A program made the translations under genes and the position numbers. The notes beneath the pieces are model-generated. The model was not told the origin of the DNA. It worked only from the letters and a program-made list of their open reading frames with translations, and made no database searches. Positions 50,798-61,713 of a DNA stretch of 64,000 bases are shown here, piece by piece. Positions within the stretch are counted from its first letter, which is position 1. Every line of letters starts with the position of its first letter. This DNA is from Mycoplasmoidaceae bacterium (GTDB lineage: Bacteria; Bacillota_I; Bacilli_A; Mycoplasmatales; Mycoplasmoidaceae): the NCBI GenBank assembly GCA_024407815.1, contig JAKSVS010000004.1:3352-67351 (forward strand), read 5' to 3'.

Positions 50798-51665
50798 TCC
50801 TAACATAACCAATAACTCTTCCATTACATGCCAAGGCATGGATATTTTGTGTGGGCCAAAAAAACATAAGAAAACATTGATCAATAACTTTAGTTATGTT
50901 TTTAAATCTGGTGTTTATGCGATTGTTGGTAATTCTGGTGTAGGTAAAACAACGCTAGTTAACCATCTTGATGGTTTAACTAAAACAGCTACTGGTGATT
51001 TGTATATATTAAATAATGCCGTTTTTGGTTCAGATAGAAAAATTAAAAATATAAAGGGAATTAGAAAAAGTGTATCAATGGTTTTTCAATTCCCTGAATA
51101 TCAGATATTCAAGGATAGTGTTGAAAAGGACATAGCATATGGCCCTATTAACAATAATGTTAATAAGACTGATGCTTATAAATTAGCCTCTAAATATTTA
51201 TATTTAGTAGGGTTGGATCAGAAACTACTCAAAGCTCATCCATTTGATTTATCAAATGGTCAAAAGCGTTTGGTGGCAATCGCGGGAGTTCTTGCCCTTG
51301 AAACACCAATCGTTATTTTTGATGAACCAACTGCTGGACTTGATCTTTACTATCAAAATAAAGTTAAAAAGATTATCAAGAGTTTAAAGCAAGATGGCAA
51401 GACAGTAATAATTATTACTCACAATATGGACAATGTCTTAGAACTTGCAGATGAAGTGCTTGTTCTTCATGATAAAAAACTTATTGCATCAGGTACTCCA
51501 TACGAAATCTTTAATAATGCTCAATTATTAAATAGTGTTGGACTGAAACAACCAAACATTATCAAACTAGTTAATAAATTAGCAAAACTTAATAAAGCTT
51601 ATGCTAACATTAAACCGTTAACGCTTGATGATCTAGCTAACGAAGTTAAGAAAGGCGGTATCTAA
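50778..51665 (+). CDS. ecfA2: Energy-coupling factor transporter ATPase EcfA2
   Basis: 295 residues, no TGA codon. Walker A GNSGVGKTT near residue 55, Q-loop FQFPEYQIF (typical of EcfA2), signature LSNGQKR (an atypical N in place of the first Gly) and Walker B IVIFDEPTAGLD. GGAAGG precedes the ATG at 50778. Its stop overlaps the ecfT ATG by one base. Confidence 0.95.
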   Translation: MKKIVINPNITNNSSITCQGMDILCGPKKHKKTLINNFSYVFKSGVYAIVGNSGVGKTTLVNHLDGLTKTATGDLYILNNAVFGSDRKIKNIKGIRKSVSMVFQFPEYQIFKDSVEKDIAYGPINNNVNKTDAYKLASKYLYLVGLDQKLLKAHPFDLSNGQKRLVAIAGVLALETPIVIFDEPTAGLDLYYQNKVKKIIKSLKQDGKTVIIITHNMDNVLELADEVLVLHDKKLIASGTPYEIFNNAQLLNSVGLKQPNIIKLVNKLAKLNKAYANIKPLTLDDLANEVKKGGI

Positions 51666-52705
51666 TGAGTTTTGTTTCTTCATTAGAAAGCAGACCAACT
51701 TTCTTAAACAAATTTAATCCAACTATTAAAATAGTTTGCGCAATAATTTTGATAGTTCTAACCTTCTTAAAAGTTAATGTTTTTGCTTTAGCAAGTATTT
51801 TTATACTTGTTGTTGTATTGTGAACAACTGCTAAGTTACCCGCACGTAAATTAAAAAGTATTTTTATATCACTCGCATTATTAATGATATTCATTTTCCT
51901 AATTAATTGATTAGTAAATAAATCACCTGGCGTTAGTACAAATTTAGCAAACACATGCGAGTTATGAGGAAGCCAATGGTCAACATTGTTTGATAAAGGT
52001 ATTATTAATAAAGAAGCAGAATTTTATTGAATCCATGGCCAAATATGGGGTGGAAGCGTTAGCGATGCATTGCTAACTATAAAACCAACAAGTGGTTCAT
52101 TCATATCTTTTGTTATAAATAACAATACTTACTATTTGACTTATTTCAGTCCATGATATGGACTAAGCAGTCAGGTTCTTATAAATAATATAAGTGTATG
52201 TGTGAGAATATATTGTATGTTATCTGTATTTAGTATTTTAGTTAACACAACATCAACTATGCAAATGACTTATGGCTTTGAACATATATTATGACCATTA
52301 AAATGGATCAAAGTTCCTGTTACTGAAATTTCATATATTATTTCGAGCGCTATTGCTTTCGTGCCACTTTTGTTTAAAGAAGCAAATAAAATATTATACG
52401 CGCTAGCAAACAGAGGCGTAGATTATAGAAACGGACACTTAGGCGCAAAAATTAAAGCGCTAGGTTTAGCTGTTGTTCCAGTTTTTGGTGCAAGTTTCAA
52501 TTACGCTACTAATTTATCTGACGCTATGGAGGCCAGAAACCTTGTTCCAAGAACCAAGAGAACAAAATATAGACTCTACCATGGTTCGGTTGCTTCTTGG
52601 GCTTGTGCTGCGCTTCTAATTTGTTTGCTTGCGTTATTTATCTATTTGCGCGTACGTAAAGTTATAATTTATCCATGTGTAGCAGTCGACTGCTTCCTTG
52701 TGTAA
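51665..52705 (+). CDS. ecfT: Energy-coupling factor transporter transmembrane protein EcfT
   Basis: 346 residues with about six membrane segments. The paired cytoplasmic coupling motifs are visible as ANRGVDYRNG and EARNLVPRTKR. A long extracytoplasmic insertion (residues ~95-170) is larger than in Firmicute EcfT but usual in mycoplasmas. Several TGA-Trp codons. truA starts two bases later. Confidence 0.9.
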
Positions 52706-52706
52706 A

Positions 52707-53450
52707 ATGAAAACAAGATACAAAGCAATACTAACGTATAATGGTTCGAATTATCATGGTTGAGCCATTCAACCTGGTGTGCAAACCATTCAAGGTGTTG
52801 TTGAGAAAACAATAAAAAATGTTTTTAACCAAGAGGTTAAAGTTTTTGCTGCTGATAGAACAGATGCGGGTGTAAATGCTTTAGGCCAAGTAATTCATTC
52901 TGATTTAGAAATCAAAATAGCACCAAAACAAATCAAAGACGCACTTAATAAGGCTTTGCCTTACGATATTAGAATTAATAAAATATCGGTTGCAATCAAA
53001 TCTTTCAACGCCCGTTTTGATGCGTGTAATAAAACATATGTGTACTTCATTAATACTAGTTCCACTACTGATGCAGTATCTCCAAGTCATATCTATCAAT
53101 ATAATAGACCTATAAATATTAGTAAGATAAGAAAAGGAAGTAAATTATTAGAAGGAAAACATAATTTCTTGTCCTTTTCAACAGACGAAAGATCTGGTGA
53201 ATCACTGCAACGTGAAGTTCAATCTATTAAGATTAAACAAGATAAAAATCTTGTTTCCATCGCTGTTAAAGGCTCTGGCTTCTTAAGAAGCCAAGTAAAA
53301 TTGATGGTGGGTTCGCTTCTTGCTTTGAATGAAGATAAAATAACCCTTAACAAAATTAAACAATTGCTTAACAATCCTAAAAAAGGTCAAGCTATATATA
53401 AAGCACCTGCGTGCGGGTTGTGCTTAGTAAAAGTTGGTTATAAAAAATAG
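52707..53450 (+). CDS. truA: tRNA pseudouridine(38-40) synthase
   Basis: 247 residues. N-terminal YNGSNYHGW (with a TGA-Trp), the catalytic-Asp motif ADRTDAGVNALGQ near residue 53 and the late FLRSQVKLMVG motif. Modifies the anticodon arm. It follows ecfT with no Shine-Dalgarno, so translation is probably coupled. The TAG stop forms part of the terminator stem. Confidence 0.95.
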
Positions 53451-53468
53451 ACCTATGGTCTATTTTTT
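53442..53468. terminator. Bidirectional terminator, truA / rnhC
   Basis: Perfect AAAAAATAGACC / GGTCTATTTTTT with a 3-base loop. TAG of truA (53448-53450) and TAG of rnhC (complement of 53460-53462) are both inside the arms. Confidence 0.9.
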
Positions 53469-54344
53469 AATTATCTCTCCAGTTATTGAATCGAAGTGAA
53501 GTTTTGCATAGTCTGCAAGCTTACCAACTTTTATAACCTTTTTGCCTGCGGCAACTATCTTATCTTTTTCAACAGAACCTCTAGGCAATTTAACTCCAGC
53601 TTTTACTGATAACTTATCCATATAAGTTAAGAATGTATCACGAGCAATTACTGATGCACATGCAACAGCTAGATATTTACTTTCTGCTTTTGTTTCAATA
53701 ACATCAATATATGCACCCTTGATTTTAGCTTTAGCTAAATATTCATAGTAATGCTTTCTAGCTACAAACTGATCAAGAACAACTTTATATTGTTTGTTTT
53801 TAAGTTTGCTGCCCAACTTTGTTAGAGCATCGTTGTGGCAAATAGTTTTGACAATATTGCTATTGTCAAATTTATCAATGATTCGGTTATATGTCGATGG
53901 CTGACAAACACACGTTTCAGCAACAACCATCTTTTTTAATCGCTTAGCCATTACTCTAATTTGTTTGTCGTCAATCTTTTTAGAATCGTTGACGCCAAGC
54001 GCTTTGACAGCATCAACAGCATCATTAGCAACGTAGCATGAACAAGTAACTACTGGACCAAAGTAATCGCCAGTACCAACTTCGTCCATTCCGACAGTTC
54101 CATCTAAATTTTGTTTAGATGGCTTGGCTTTATATACTACTGGTTTCTTGCCAAAGTTTTGAATAGCAGACTGTTCGCCTTGTAATAACAAGGTTCCATT
54201 TTTAAAAACACTAATTGCCAAATCTTTTGTTTTATAAAAAGCTAAAAGATTTTCATTTTTTAAATTAGTTTGTTTGTAGTTTTTATAAGCTTTATCAAGC
54301 TTTATAAAATCTGCTTTAGATATTTTAGAAGTTTGACTTGTCAT
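53460..54344 (-). CDS. rnhC: Ribonuclease HIII
   Basis: 294 residues. GMDEVGTGDYFGPVV near residue 88 is the RNase HIII signature (Asp-Glu-x-Gly-x-Gly), followed by the ND(S)KK and ASVIARD catalytic segments; the first 80 residues are the substrate-binding TBP-like domain. Degrades RNA in RNA-DNA hybrids. No TGA codon. The ATG at 54344 overlaps the ispG end by 20 bases; a longer in-frame start upstream is less likely because the conserved domain begins later. Confidence 0.93.
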   Translation of the reverse strand: MTSQTSKISKADFIKLDKAYKNYKQTNLKNENLLAFYKTKDLAISVFKNGTLLLQGEQSAIQNFGKKPVVYKAKPSKQNLDGTVGMDEVGTGDYFGPVVTCSCYVANDAVDAVKALGVNDSKKIDDKQIRVMAKRLKKMVVAETCVCQPSTYNRIIDKFDNSNIVKTICHNDALTKLGSKLKNKQYKVVLDQFVARKHYYEYLAKAKIKGAYIDVIETKAESKYLAVACASVIARDTFLTYMDKLSVKAGVKLPRGSVEKDKIVAAGKKVIKVGKLADYAKLHFDSITGEIIKK

Positions 54345-55407
54345 TTTGTCGTCTCGCTTGATTATACTTTTTATCAATTAATTCTTTTAATGTTTTTACC
54401 ACATCATTATTATTGACAGTGGCAACTTGTTTTCCATTATCATAGATAATGCTAGAGGTTTTGTCTTTTACACAGACTGATAATTCTGCTGTTTTAGATT
54501 CACCAGGACCATTTACTATACAGCCCATTATTGCTACTTTAATAGCAACATGTTTTTCCTCAAGATACTTGTCTATTTCATTTACTCATTTTTTAGTATC
54601 ATACAGATTTCTACCGCAAACTGGACAAGCTATTACATTGTAATAAGGAACATTGAAGCCCATGTTGTTTAGTAGAGTCTTTGCAACTTTTATTTCTTGT
54701 TGCCTATTTCCATTTAAGGAAATACGAATGGTGTTTCCAATTCCTTTTTCTAATAGAGGAATTAGGGCAATACAAGATTTGATGATGCCAAATTTATTTG
54801 GTCCGGCTTCGGTTACACCTAAGTGAATTGGGTATTTACATTTTTTAGCTAAAGCTAAATTTGCTTTATATGTAATGTTTGGATCAGAATCTTTGATACT
54901 AACAATTAATTTGGCAAAGTCATGTTTTTTAAAAAACTTTATTCATTTAAAAGCACAATCAACCAACTGATTAACTCTCGATCCATTAGGATCGATTGGC
55001 AAGCTACCACCATTTATTCCGATTCTAATTGCTGTATCATGTTTCTTTGCTTCACGCAAAATTTCATAAACCTGTTCTTGTGTACCGATGTTGCCTGGAT
55101 TGATTCTAATTTTTGCTACGCCAGCTTGAATTGCTTTAATAGCAAAAGTGTAATTAAAGTGAATATCAGCAATTATTGGAACTTTAGTTCCAGAAACAAT
55201 TTTAGTTAATGCAGAAAGATCATTTTCATCTAAAACAGAAACTCTAACTAATTGAGCACCAGCTTTAGCTAGTGTATTAATTTCTTTAATAGTTTCTTCG
55301 ACATTACTTGTTTTACAAGTTGTCATTGTTTGGATAGCAATCTCATTAAATCCACCAATGGCAACATTGCCAACTTGTACAACTTTAGTATCAGTTCTGT
55401 TTTTCAT
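54325..55407 (-). CDS. ispG: 4-hydroxy-3-methylbut-2-enyl diphosphate synthase
   Basis: 360 residues. RTDTKVVQVGNVAIGG opens the TIM-barrel domain, IADIHFN and KIRINPGN(I)G follow, and the [4Fe-4S] ligands appear as CPVC near residue 265 and GCIVNGPGE near residue 300. It is the penultimate step of the MEP isoprenoid pathway and needs a ferredoxin or flavodoxin for electrons. Two TGA-Trp codons. A minus-strand TATAAT (55415-55420) is seven bases from the ATG. Its presence implies an MEP pathway and Fe-S assembly elsewhere on the chromosome. Confidence 0.95.
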
Positions 55408-55414
55408 AATATCA

Positions 55415-55420
55415 ATTATA
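55415..55420 (-). promoter_or_regulatory. -10 box of ispG-rnhC
   Basis: TATAAT on the minus strand seven bases before the ispG ATG; no Shine-Dalgarno. Confidence 0.55.
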
Positions 55421-55437
55421 AATAAATATTAAAAGAA

Positions 55438-55461
55438 AAACACTAGGTTTACCTAGTGTTT
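55438..55461 (-). terminator. Terminator of tRNA-His
   Basis: AAACACTAGG / CCTAGTGTTT with a 4-base loop; on the minus strand it is followed by TTCTTTT, insulating ispG from the tRNA gene. Confidence 0.8.
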
Positions 55462-55468
55462 ATCATTA

Positions 55469-55546
55469 TGGGGCGTTTAGTGGGACTTGAACCCACGAGT
55501 GCCTGAGTCACAGTCAGGTGTGTTAGCCAACTTCACCATAAACGCC
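55469..55546 (-). tRNA. tRNA-His (anticodon GTG)
   Basis: Acceptor GCGTTTA/TAAACGC plus an encoded extra 5' G (G-1) opposite C73, the identity pair of tRNA-His; CCA encoded. Anticodon stem CCTGA/TCAGG encloses CTGTGAC, giving GTG. T loop TTCAAGT. Confidence 0.95.
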
Positions 55547-55586
55547 ATGACGTTTAATAATTATATATATTTTAAATAAATATAAG

Positions 55587-55678
55587 TATAATAAACTAAA
55601 CACGTTAGATCTAAGACATGATTGTTTTATCTGTCGAAGTAATAACAATAAAAAGTGTTAATAAATTAAATAAGGAGG
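55587..55678 (+). promoter_or_regulatory. rpsO promoter and leader
   Basis: TATAAT at 55587-55592 starts a leader of about 90 bases, the longest before a gene in this window. It contains the palindrome TTAGATCTAA (55605-55614) and AAGGAGG at 55672-55678, twelve bases before the ATG, a wide spacing. S15 genes often autoregulate through their leader, but no known S15-binding structure is clear. Confidence 0.45.
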
Positions 55679-55690
55679 CCTATTAAGTAT

Positions 55691-55963
55691 ATGGCTGTTT
55701 CAAAACAACAAAAGCAAGAATTGGTTAAACAATATGGTAAAGATGCTAAGGACACAGGTAATACTGAAGTTCAAATAGCAATCTTAACTGCTGAAATCAA
55801 ATCTTTAACAGAACATTTAAAAGATAATACAAAGGATTTTGCATCAAAGAGAACTTTGTATGCAAAGAACTCTAAGAGACGTAGCTTATTAAACTATCTT
55901 AAGAGAACAAATCTTGAAAAGTATCGTGAATTAGTTAAGAAACTTGATTTAAGAGCTAACTAA
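55691..55963 (+). CDS. rpsO: 30S ribosomal protein S15
   Basis: 90 residues. GNTEVQIAILTAEIKSLTEHLK and the later SKRRSLLNYLKR are the S15 rRNA-binding signatures. The initial VSKQQKQELVKQYGKDAKDTG is normal. It binds the central domain of 16S rRNA. The stop overlaps the next ATG by one base. No TGA codon. Confidence 0.97.
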   Translation: MAVSKQQKQELVKQYGKDAKDTGNTEVQIAILTAEIKSLTEHLKDNTKDFASKRTLYAKNSKRRSLLNYLKRTNLEKYRELVKKLDLRAN

Positions 55964-56280
55964 TGGAACAAAACAAGAACAGGAAAGAGTCTAAATTAAC
56001 TATAGTTAATATTAACAAGGGTTTTGGATTTGGGATCTTTGTTCTTGTTTTTGTTTTTACATTTTTAGTTACATCGAAAGAATTAAAACAACACTGAGTG
56101 ATAATTACTGCTGTGTTTGGTGCAGTAATAGCCGCAGCAGCTATTGCTTGGGTGGTAACGTACTTTGTTTTAAAAAACAAACAGTATAAAGAAGATCCAA
56201 ACAAACAGAAAATCGACAAAGCCTTAGAAAAATTAGAGGAACAAAGAAAGAAACATGAATCCGATAGTAAATTGGTTTAA
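55963..56280 (+). CDS. Small two-helix membrane protein, unknown
   Basis: 105 residues with two transmembrane segments (about 20-38 and 46-68), a basic N-terminus and a charged, helical C-terminal tail (LEKLEEQRKKHES). One TGA-Trp between the helices. It overlaps rpsO by one base and the exchanger gene by 26 bases, so it is part of that operon. No family recognised. Confidence 0.7.
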
Positions 56281-57365
56281 TGGTAATTTTCCAATAACGA
56301 TTTCGTTATATGTCATATTAATGGTAACCATTGTTGTTGTAACAACAATTCTTTCTAAGCTTTGTGTTATTCTAAAAATCAAAGCAAACTTATCTAGCGG
56401 TGTTATTGCTGGACTATTGCTTGGTGTTATTACCAGTCTACCAGAATTAGTTACTTGTCTAGTTTCAGCTATTGCAACTAAATCTGGAGAGCTTGGATTT
56501 GGAGATATTATTGGTAGCAATAACTTTGATATCTTTGTTCTAGCTGTTTGTTTATTTGCTTGTGTTTGACTTTTTCATAGATAAAAAGGCAGACAAGGGA
56601 AACGCTATAACGCTAATATGCACCGGTGCTGGAACTGTATTTGTATTCCTAGCGATGGTGGCTAGTAAATTTTTACCACAACTTGTTTGGGGTGGTTTTA
56701 ATTTCTTTAGCATTTTTGTTTTGTTGAGTTAGGTTTTTTGCATAATTTTCATAATAAAAAATGCTAAAGTTTCAACACCAAATAAAGATGAAGGATTAAC
56801 TGAAGTTAATCAAGCTAAACGATCAATGTTATTTAAATTAAATTTAGGATGAGTAATCGGATTACTAATCTTGGTTGCAGCATTCTTGATTGATTGCGCT
56901 GTATTCTTAACATATGCAACTCAATCATTAGTGCAATATCATTGAGCAAGTGTATTTATGGATGGTGGTAAAGAATCGTTTGGTGGAGCGCTATTCCTTG
57001 GTGTGGCAACATCATTACCCGAAGTTGTTTGCTGTATCAATTTATGTATTCATAAAGAATACACCATGGTTATTGATACCATTGTTGGCTCAACAATATT
57101 TAATTTATTTGTTTTGGTTATCGCCAATATTGCCCTTGCCTGCATCCCTGGTTCAAACCCAATATACTCATGAAACAGTTCGGATTTAATTCAAATTACC
57201 GTATCAATGATTGTGATTGCTGCGATGATTGGTTATCTATTGTGCAATAGTAAGAAAGTTAAATTAAAACTTTCATCAAAGCAATCTTTAGCAATAAATA
57301 TTCCTCTGCTTTCGATAACAGTTTTAACATTTATAAGTTACGTTATAGCAGGATTTGTTGCATAA
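56255..57365 (+). pseudogene. Ca2+/Na+ exchanger (CaCA family), broken by a frameshift and a TAG
   Basis: Both alpha-repeat motifs survive: GVITSLPELVTC with GSNNFDIF in the first half, GVATSLPEVVCC with GSTIFNLF in the second, as in YrbG-type exchangers with about ten membrane segments. The first frame ends at 56582-56584 because a T5 run (56571-56575) has one T too many; removing it gives WLFIDKKADKGN. In that restored frame codon 56730-56732 is TAG, after which homologous sequence resumes in the same frame (VFCIIFIIKNAK). Two independent lesions make loss of function likely unless the sequence has errors. TGA-Trp codons occur throughout. Confidence 0.8.
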
Positions 57366-57366
57366 A

Positions 57367-57388
57367 AAAAGAGGGGTTACCCTCTTTT
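57367..57388. terminator. Bidirectional terminator, exchanger / rlmB
   Basis: AAAAGAGGG / CCCTCTTTT with a 4-base loop; the rlmB stop codon (57377-57379) lies in the loop. Confidence 0.85.
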
Positions 57389-58096
57389 CATTTTGCTTTT
57401 AATTGTGTAAAGCAAGATTGCTGTGGCGGCTGAAACGTTTAACGATTGTGTTTTGCCTGAAGCTTCAATATATACTTTGAAATCAGCATTTTTTTGAACT
57501 AGTGGACTAACACCTTTGTTTTCGCCCCCCACTATTATTGCAACTTTGCCGTTGAACTTGATTTCATCAAGTTTGTACGCTTGTTTGTCTAGACAACTTG
57601 CATAAACTCAGAATCCGTTCTCTTTAAGTTTTCTAATTGAGTCGGACAAGTTTGTAACCTTAATCATATTAAGGTTAGCAACAGCACCTTGGCTAGTTTT
57701 TATAACGGTTGATGTAATTTGACATTGGCCATCTTTCTTATAGATAAGACCATCAACTCCTATTGATTCGGCTGATCTTATTATTGCCCCGAAGTTCATT
57801 GGGTCTTCAATCGAATCTAAAATAAGAACTATTGCTGATGTCTTATCCTTAATATTATTAAGGAAAGAATCTAGTGTTAAACTAATTTCTCCATCAACAT
57901 AGCCGAAAGCAAATTGATGATTTTGCCCAGGTGCTATTTTTTCGTAAAAGGACTTATCGTTATTTATTTTCACAGTAGGCAAAAACTTTTTAACTTTGTT
58001 AAAAAATGTAGTGTCTTTATTACTTACAGTAGCATCTTTTAGATTGCCATTACTGATGGCATCTAAGATTGCTTTTTTGCCTATTATTAATTGCAT
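57377..58096 (-). CDS. rlmB: 23S rRNA (guanosine-2'-O-) methyltransferase, TrmH/RlmB family
   Basis: 239 residues. The N-terminus (LIIGKKAILDAI) is the substrate-binding domain; SPOUT motifs are NFGAIIRSAESIGVDG, VGGENKGVSP and the knot-forming SLNVSAATAILLY. The likely target is the 23S peptidyl-transferase-region guanosine; TrmH-type tRNA targets are possible. One TGA-Trp. It overlaps cysS by one base (TAATG), the standard mycoplasma arrangement. Confidence 0.92.
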
Positions 58097-59400
58097 TAAA
58101 GAGCTTTTTTAGCAGCTAATTCTGCTCTAAGTTTGTCAGCTTTAGCAAAATCTTTGCTATCAGTTGCTTGTTTTCATTCTTTAATCTTGGCAGTTAATGC
58201 TTGATGATCAACTTTATCGTTCTTTAGACCAAGAACATCTAGTTCAGCATCAATAACATTAAGTAGATTATTAACTTTGTTAAAGTCTTTTGCTCTAACA
58301 GCAATGTTTAATTGCTTAACTTCGTTATTTAGAACTGTAATTGCATTTGGCAAGTTTAAATCTTCAGCTAAAGCTGCAGCAAATTCTTTGCTCATTGGTT
58401 GTGCTTTTTTATTGTAAGCACCATTAGCAATTGCATATGTCTTAGCAGAATTGATGGCGTGGAATAAAGAATCAACTTCTTTAGTTGTTTCAGCTAACAT
58501 TTTAGCTGTGAAGTTTGCTGGTTGTTGATACTTAGCTTGGTAGAAGAATCATCTTAAACCAGGAGCGTTGTCTTTAGTAATGATATCCTTAACAAGGATA
58601 AAGTTACCAAGAGACTTAGTCATCTTAGCACCATCAACATTGATGTGGCCAACATGCATTCAGATATCAGCAATGTCACGACCAAATAATGAACTGTGTT
58701 GAGCATTTTCATTTTCGTGGTGAGGGAATTTTAAATCACCACCACCACTGTGGATTGTTACATGATCACCGAAGTGTTTGTTAATTAAAACACAACATTC
58801 AGTGTGTCAACCTGGTCTACCTTTAGACCAAGGTGATTCTCAGTTAATACCTTCATCAGTTTTCTTTCATAGAACGAAATCTAATGGGTTACGTTTATTA
58901 GCTTTGTTTTCTTTTCTAACACCATCAAGCAAAGCTTGAATGTTTTGACGACTAACATGTCCATAGTCTTTTGCTTTAGAGATGTCGAAGTAAACATCAC
59001 CATCTACTATATAAGCAGCACCAGCATCAATTAATTTTTGGATATAGTCTTGAATATCCTTGATGTGGTCAGAAACACGTGGCATTATTAATTTCTTAAC
59101 GTTTAATAACCCAAATAAGTCTTGGTATGCCTTTGTGTGTTTGTCAGCTAGTTCTTTTTCAGAAATACCAGCTTCTTTTGCAGCGTTGATAATTTTATCA
59201 TCAACGTCTGTAATGTTTTGAACATATTCTACCTTTGTTCCGGTAGCAAGAAGGTAACGATGTAAAACATCGAATACTATCAATGGCCTAACATTTCCTA
59301 TATGTACATAGTTGTAAACTGTAGGACCGCAGTTATATATAGTAACCTTTGGTTCTTTTAATTCAACTAATTTATTTGTTGAAGAGTTTAATACTTTCAT
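58096..59400 (-). CDS. cysS: Cysteine-tRNA ligase
   Basis: 434 residues, class [19 protein letters not shown] carries the zinc Cys and the HIGH motif; KMTKSLGN is the KMSKS equivalent near residue 265; the C-terminal helical domain is normal. Charges tRNA-Cys. GAGGA lies just before the ATG at 59400. About nine TGA-Trp codons in the middle, many in the catalytic core where Trp is conserved. ligA is 27 bases upstream. Confidence 0.96.
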
Positions 59401-59427
59401 AAATCCTCGCAATCTTATATGTTTATA

Positions 59428-61410
<1,983 letters not shown>

Positions 61411-61420
61411 AATTGCTTTA

Positions 61421-61426
61421 ATTATA
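61421..61426 (-). promoter_or_regulatory. -10 box of ligA
   Basis: TATAAT on the minus strand, with TTGTTT 17 bases further upstream as a possible -35. It lies between the two candidate start codons and favours the GTG. Confidence 0.5.
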
Positions 61427-61477
61427 TCAAAGAAAAGATTTGTAAACAAATCTTTATTGCTCATTTTTTGATAAAAA

Positions 61478-61500
61478 AATAGGCCAAAATTTGACCTATT
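61478..61500 (-). terminator. Terminator of tRNA-Gly
   Basis: AATAGG(C)CAA / TTG(A)CCTATT with one mismatch, followed on the minus strand by TTTTTTT. Confidence 0.75.
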
Positions 61501-61507
61501 GATTTAA

Positions 61508-61581
61508 TGGAGCAGATGACGAGAATCAAACTCGCGTATCGACCTTGGCAAGGTCGCAGTCTATCATTGAATTACATCTGC
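61508..61581 (-). tRNA. tRNA-Gly (anticodon GCC)
   Basis: Acceptor GCAGATG/CATCTGC, discriminator T, encoded CCA. Anticodon stem CGACC/GGTCG encloses TTGCCAA, giving GCC, which reads GGC and GGU. T loop TTTGATT, so position 56 is a non-standard base here too. Confidence 0.9.
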
Positions 61582-61651
61582 ACAAGTGCTTTAATTATAG
61601 CAAAAAAAATAATAAATTTTTAAATTTATGTATAAAAATATATTTTTTATG

Positions 61652-61709
61652 TATAATTAAAAGACTTATATATTGTTTTATATAAAAATAATAATATAAA
61701 GCAGGAGAG
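61652..61709 (+). promoter_or_regulatory. rpoB promoter and Shine-Dalgarno
   Basis: TATAAT at 61652-61657, then a leader of about 50 bases ending in AGGAGAG (61703-61709), four bases before the ATG. Unlike the leaderless genes here, this has a strong Shine-Dalgarno. Confidence 0.6.
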
Positions 61710-61713
61710 TTAT

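Noticed and set aside
61411..61464. ATG at 61464 as ligA start
   Set aside because: It precedes a good TATAAT and has no Shine-Dalgarno; family homology begins at the GTG. Kept as an alternative.
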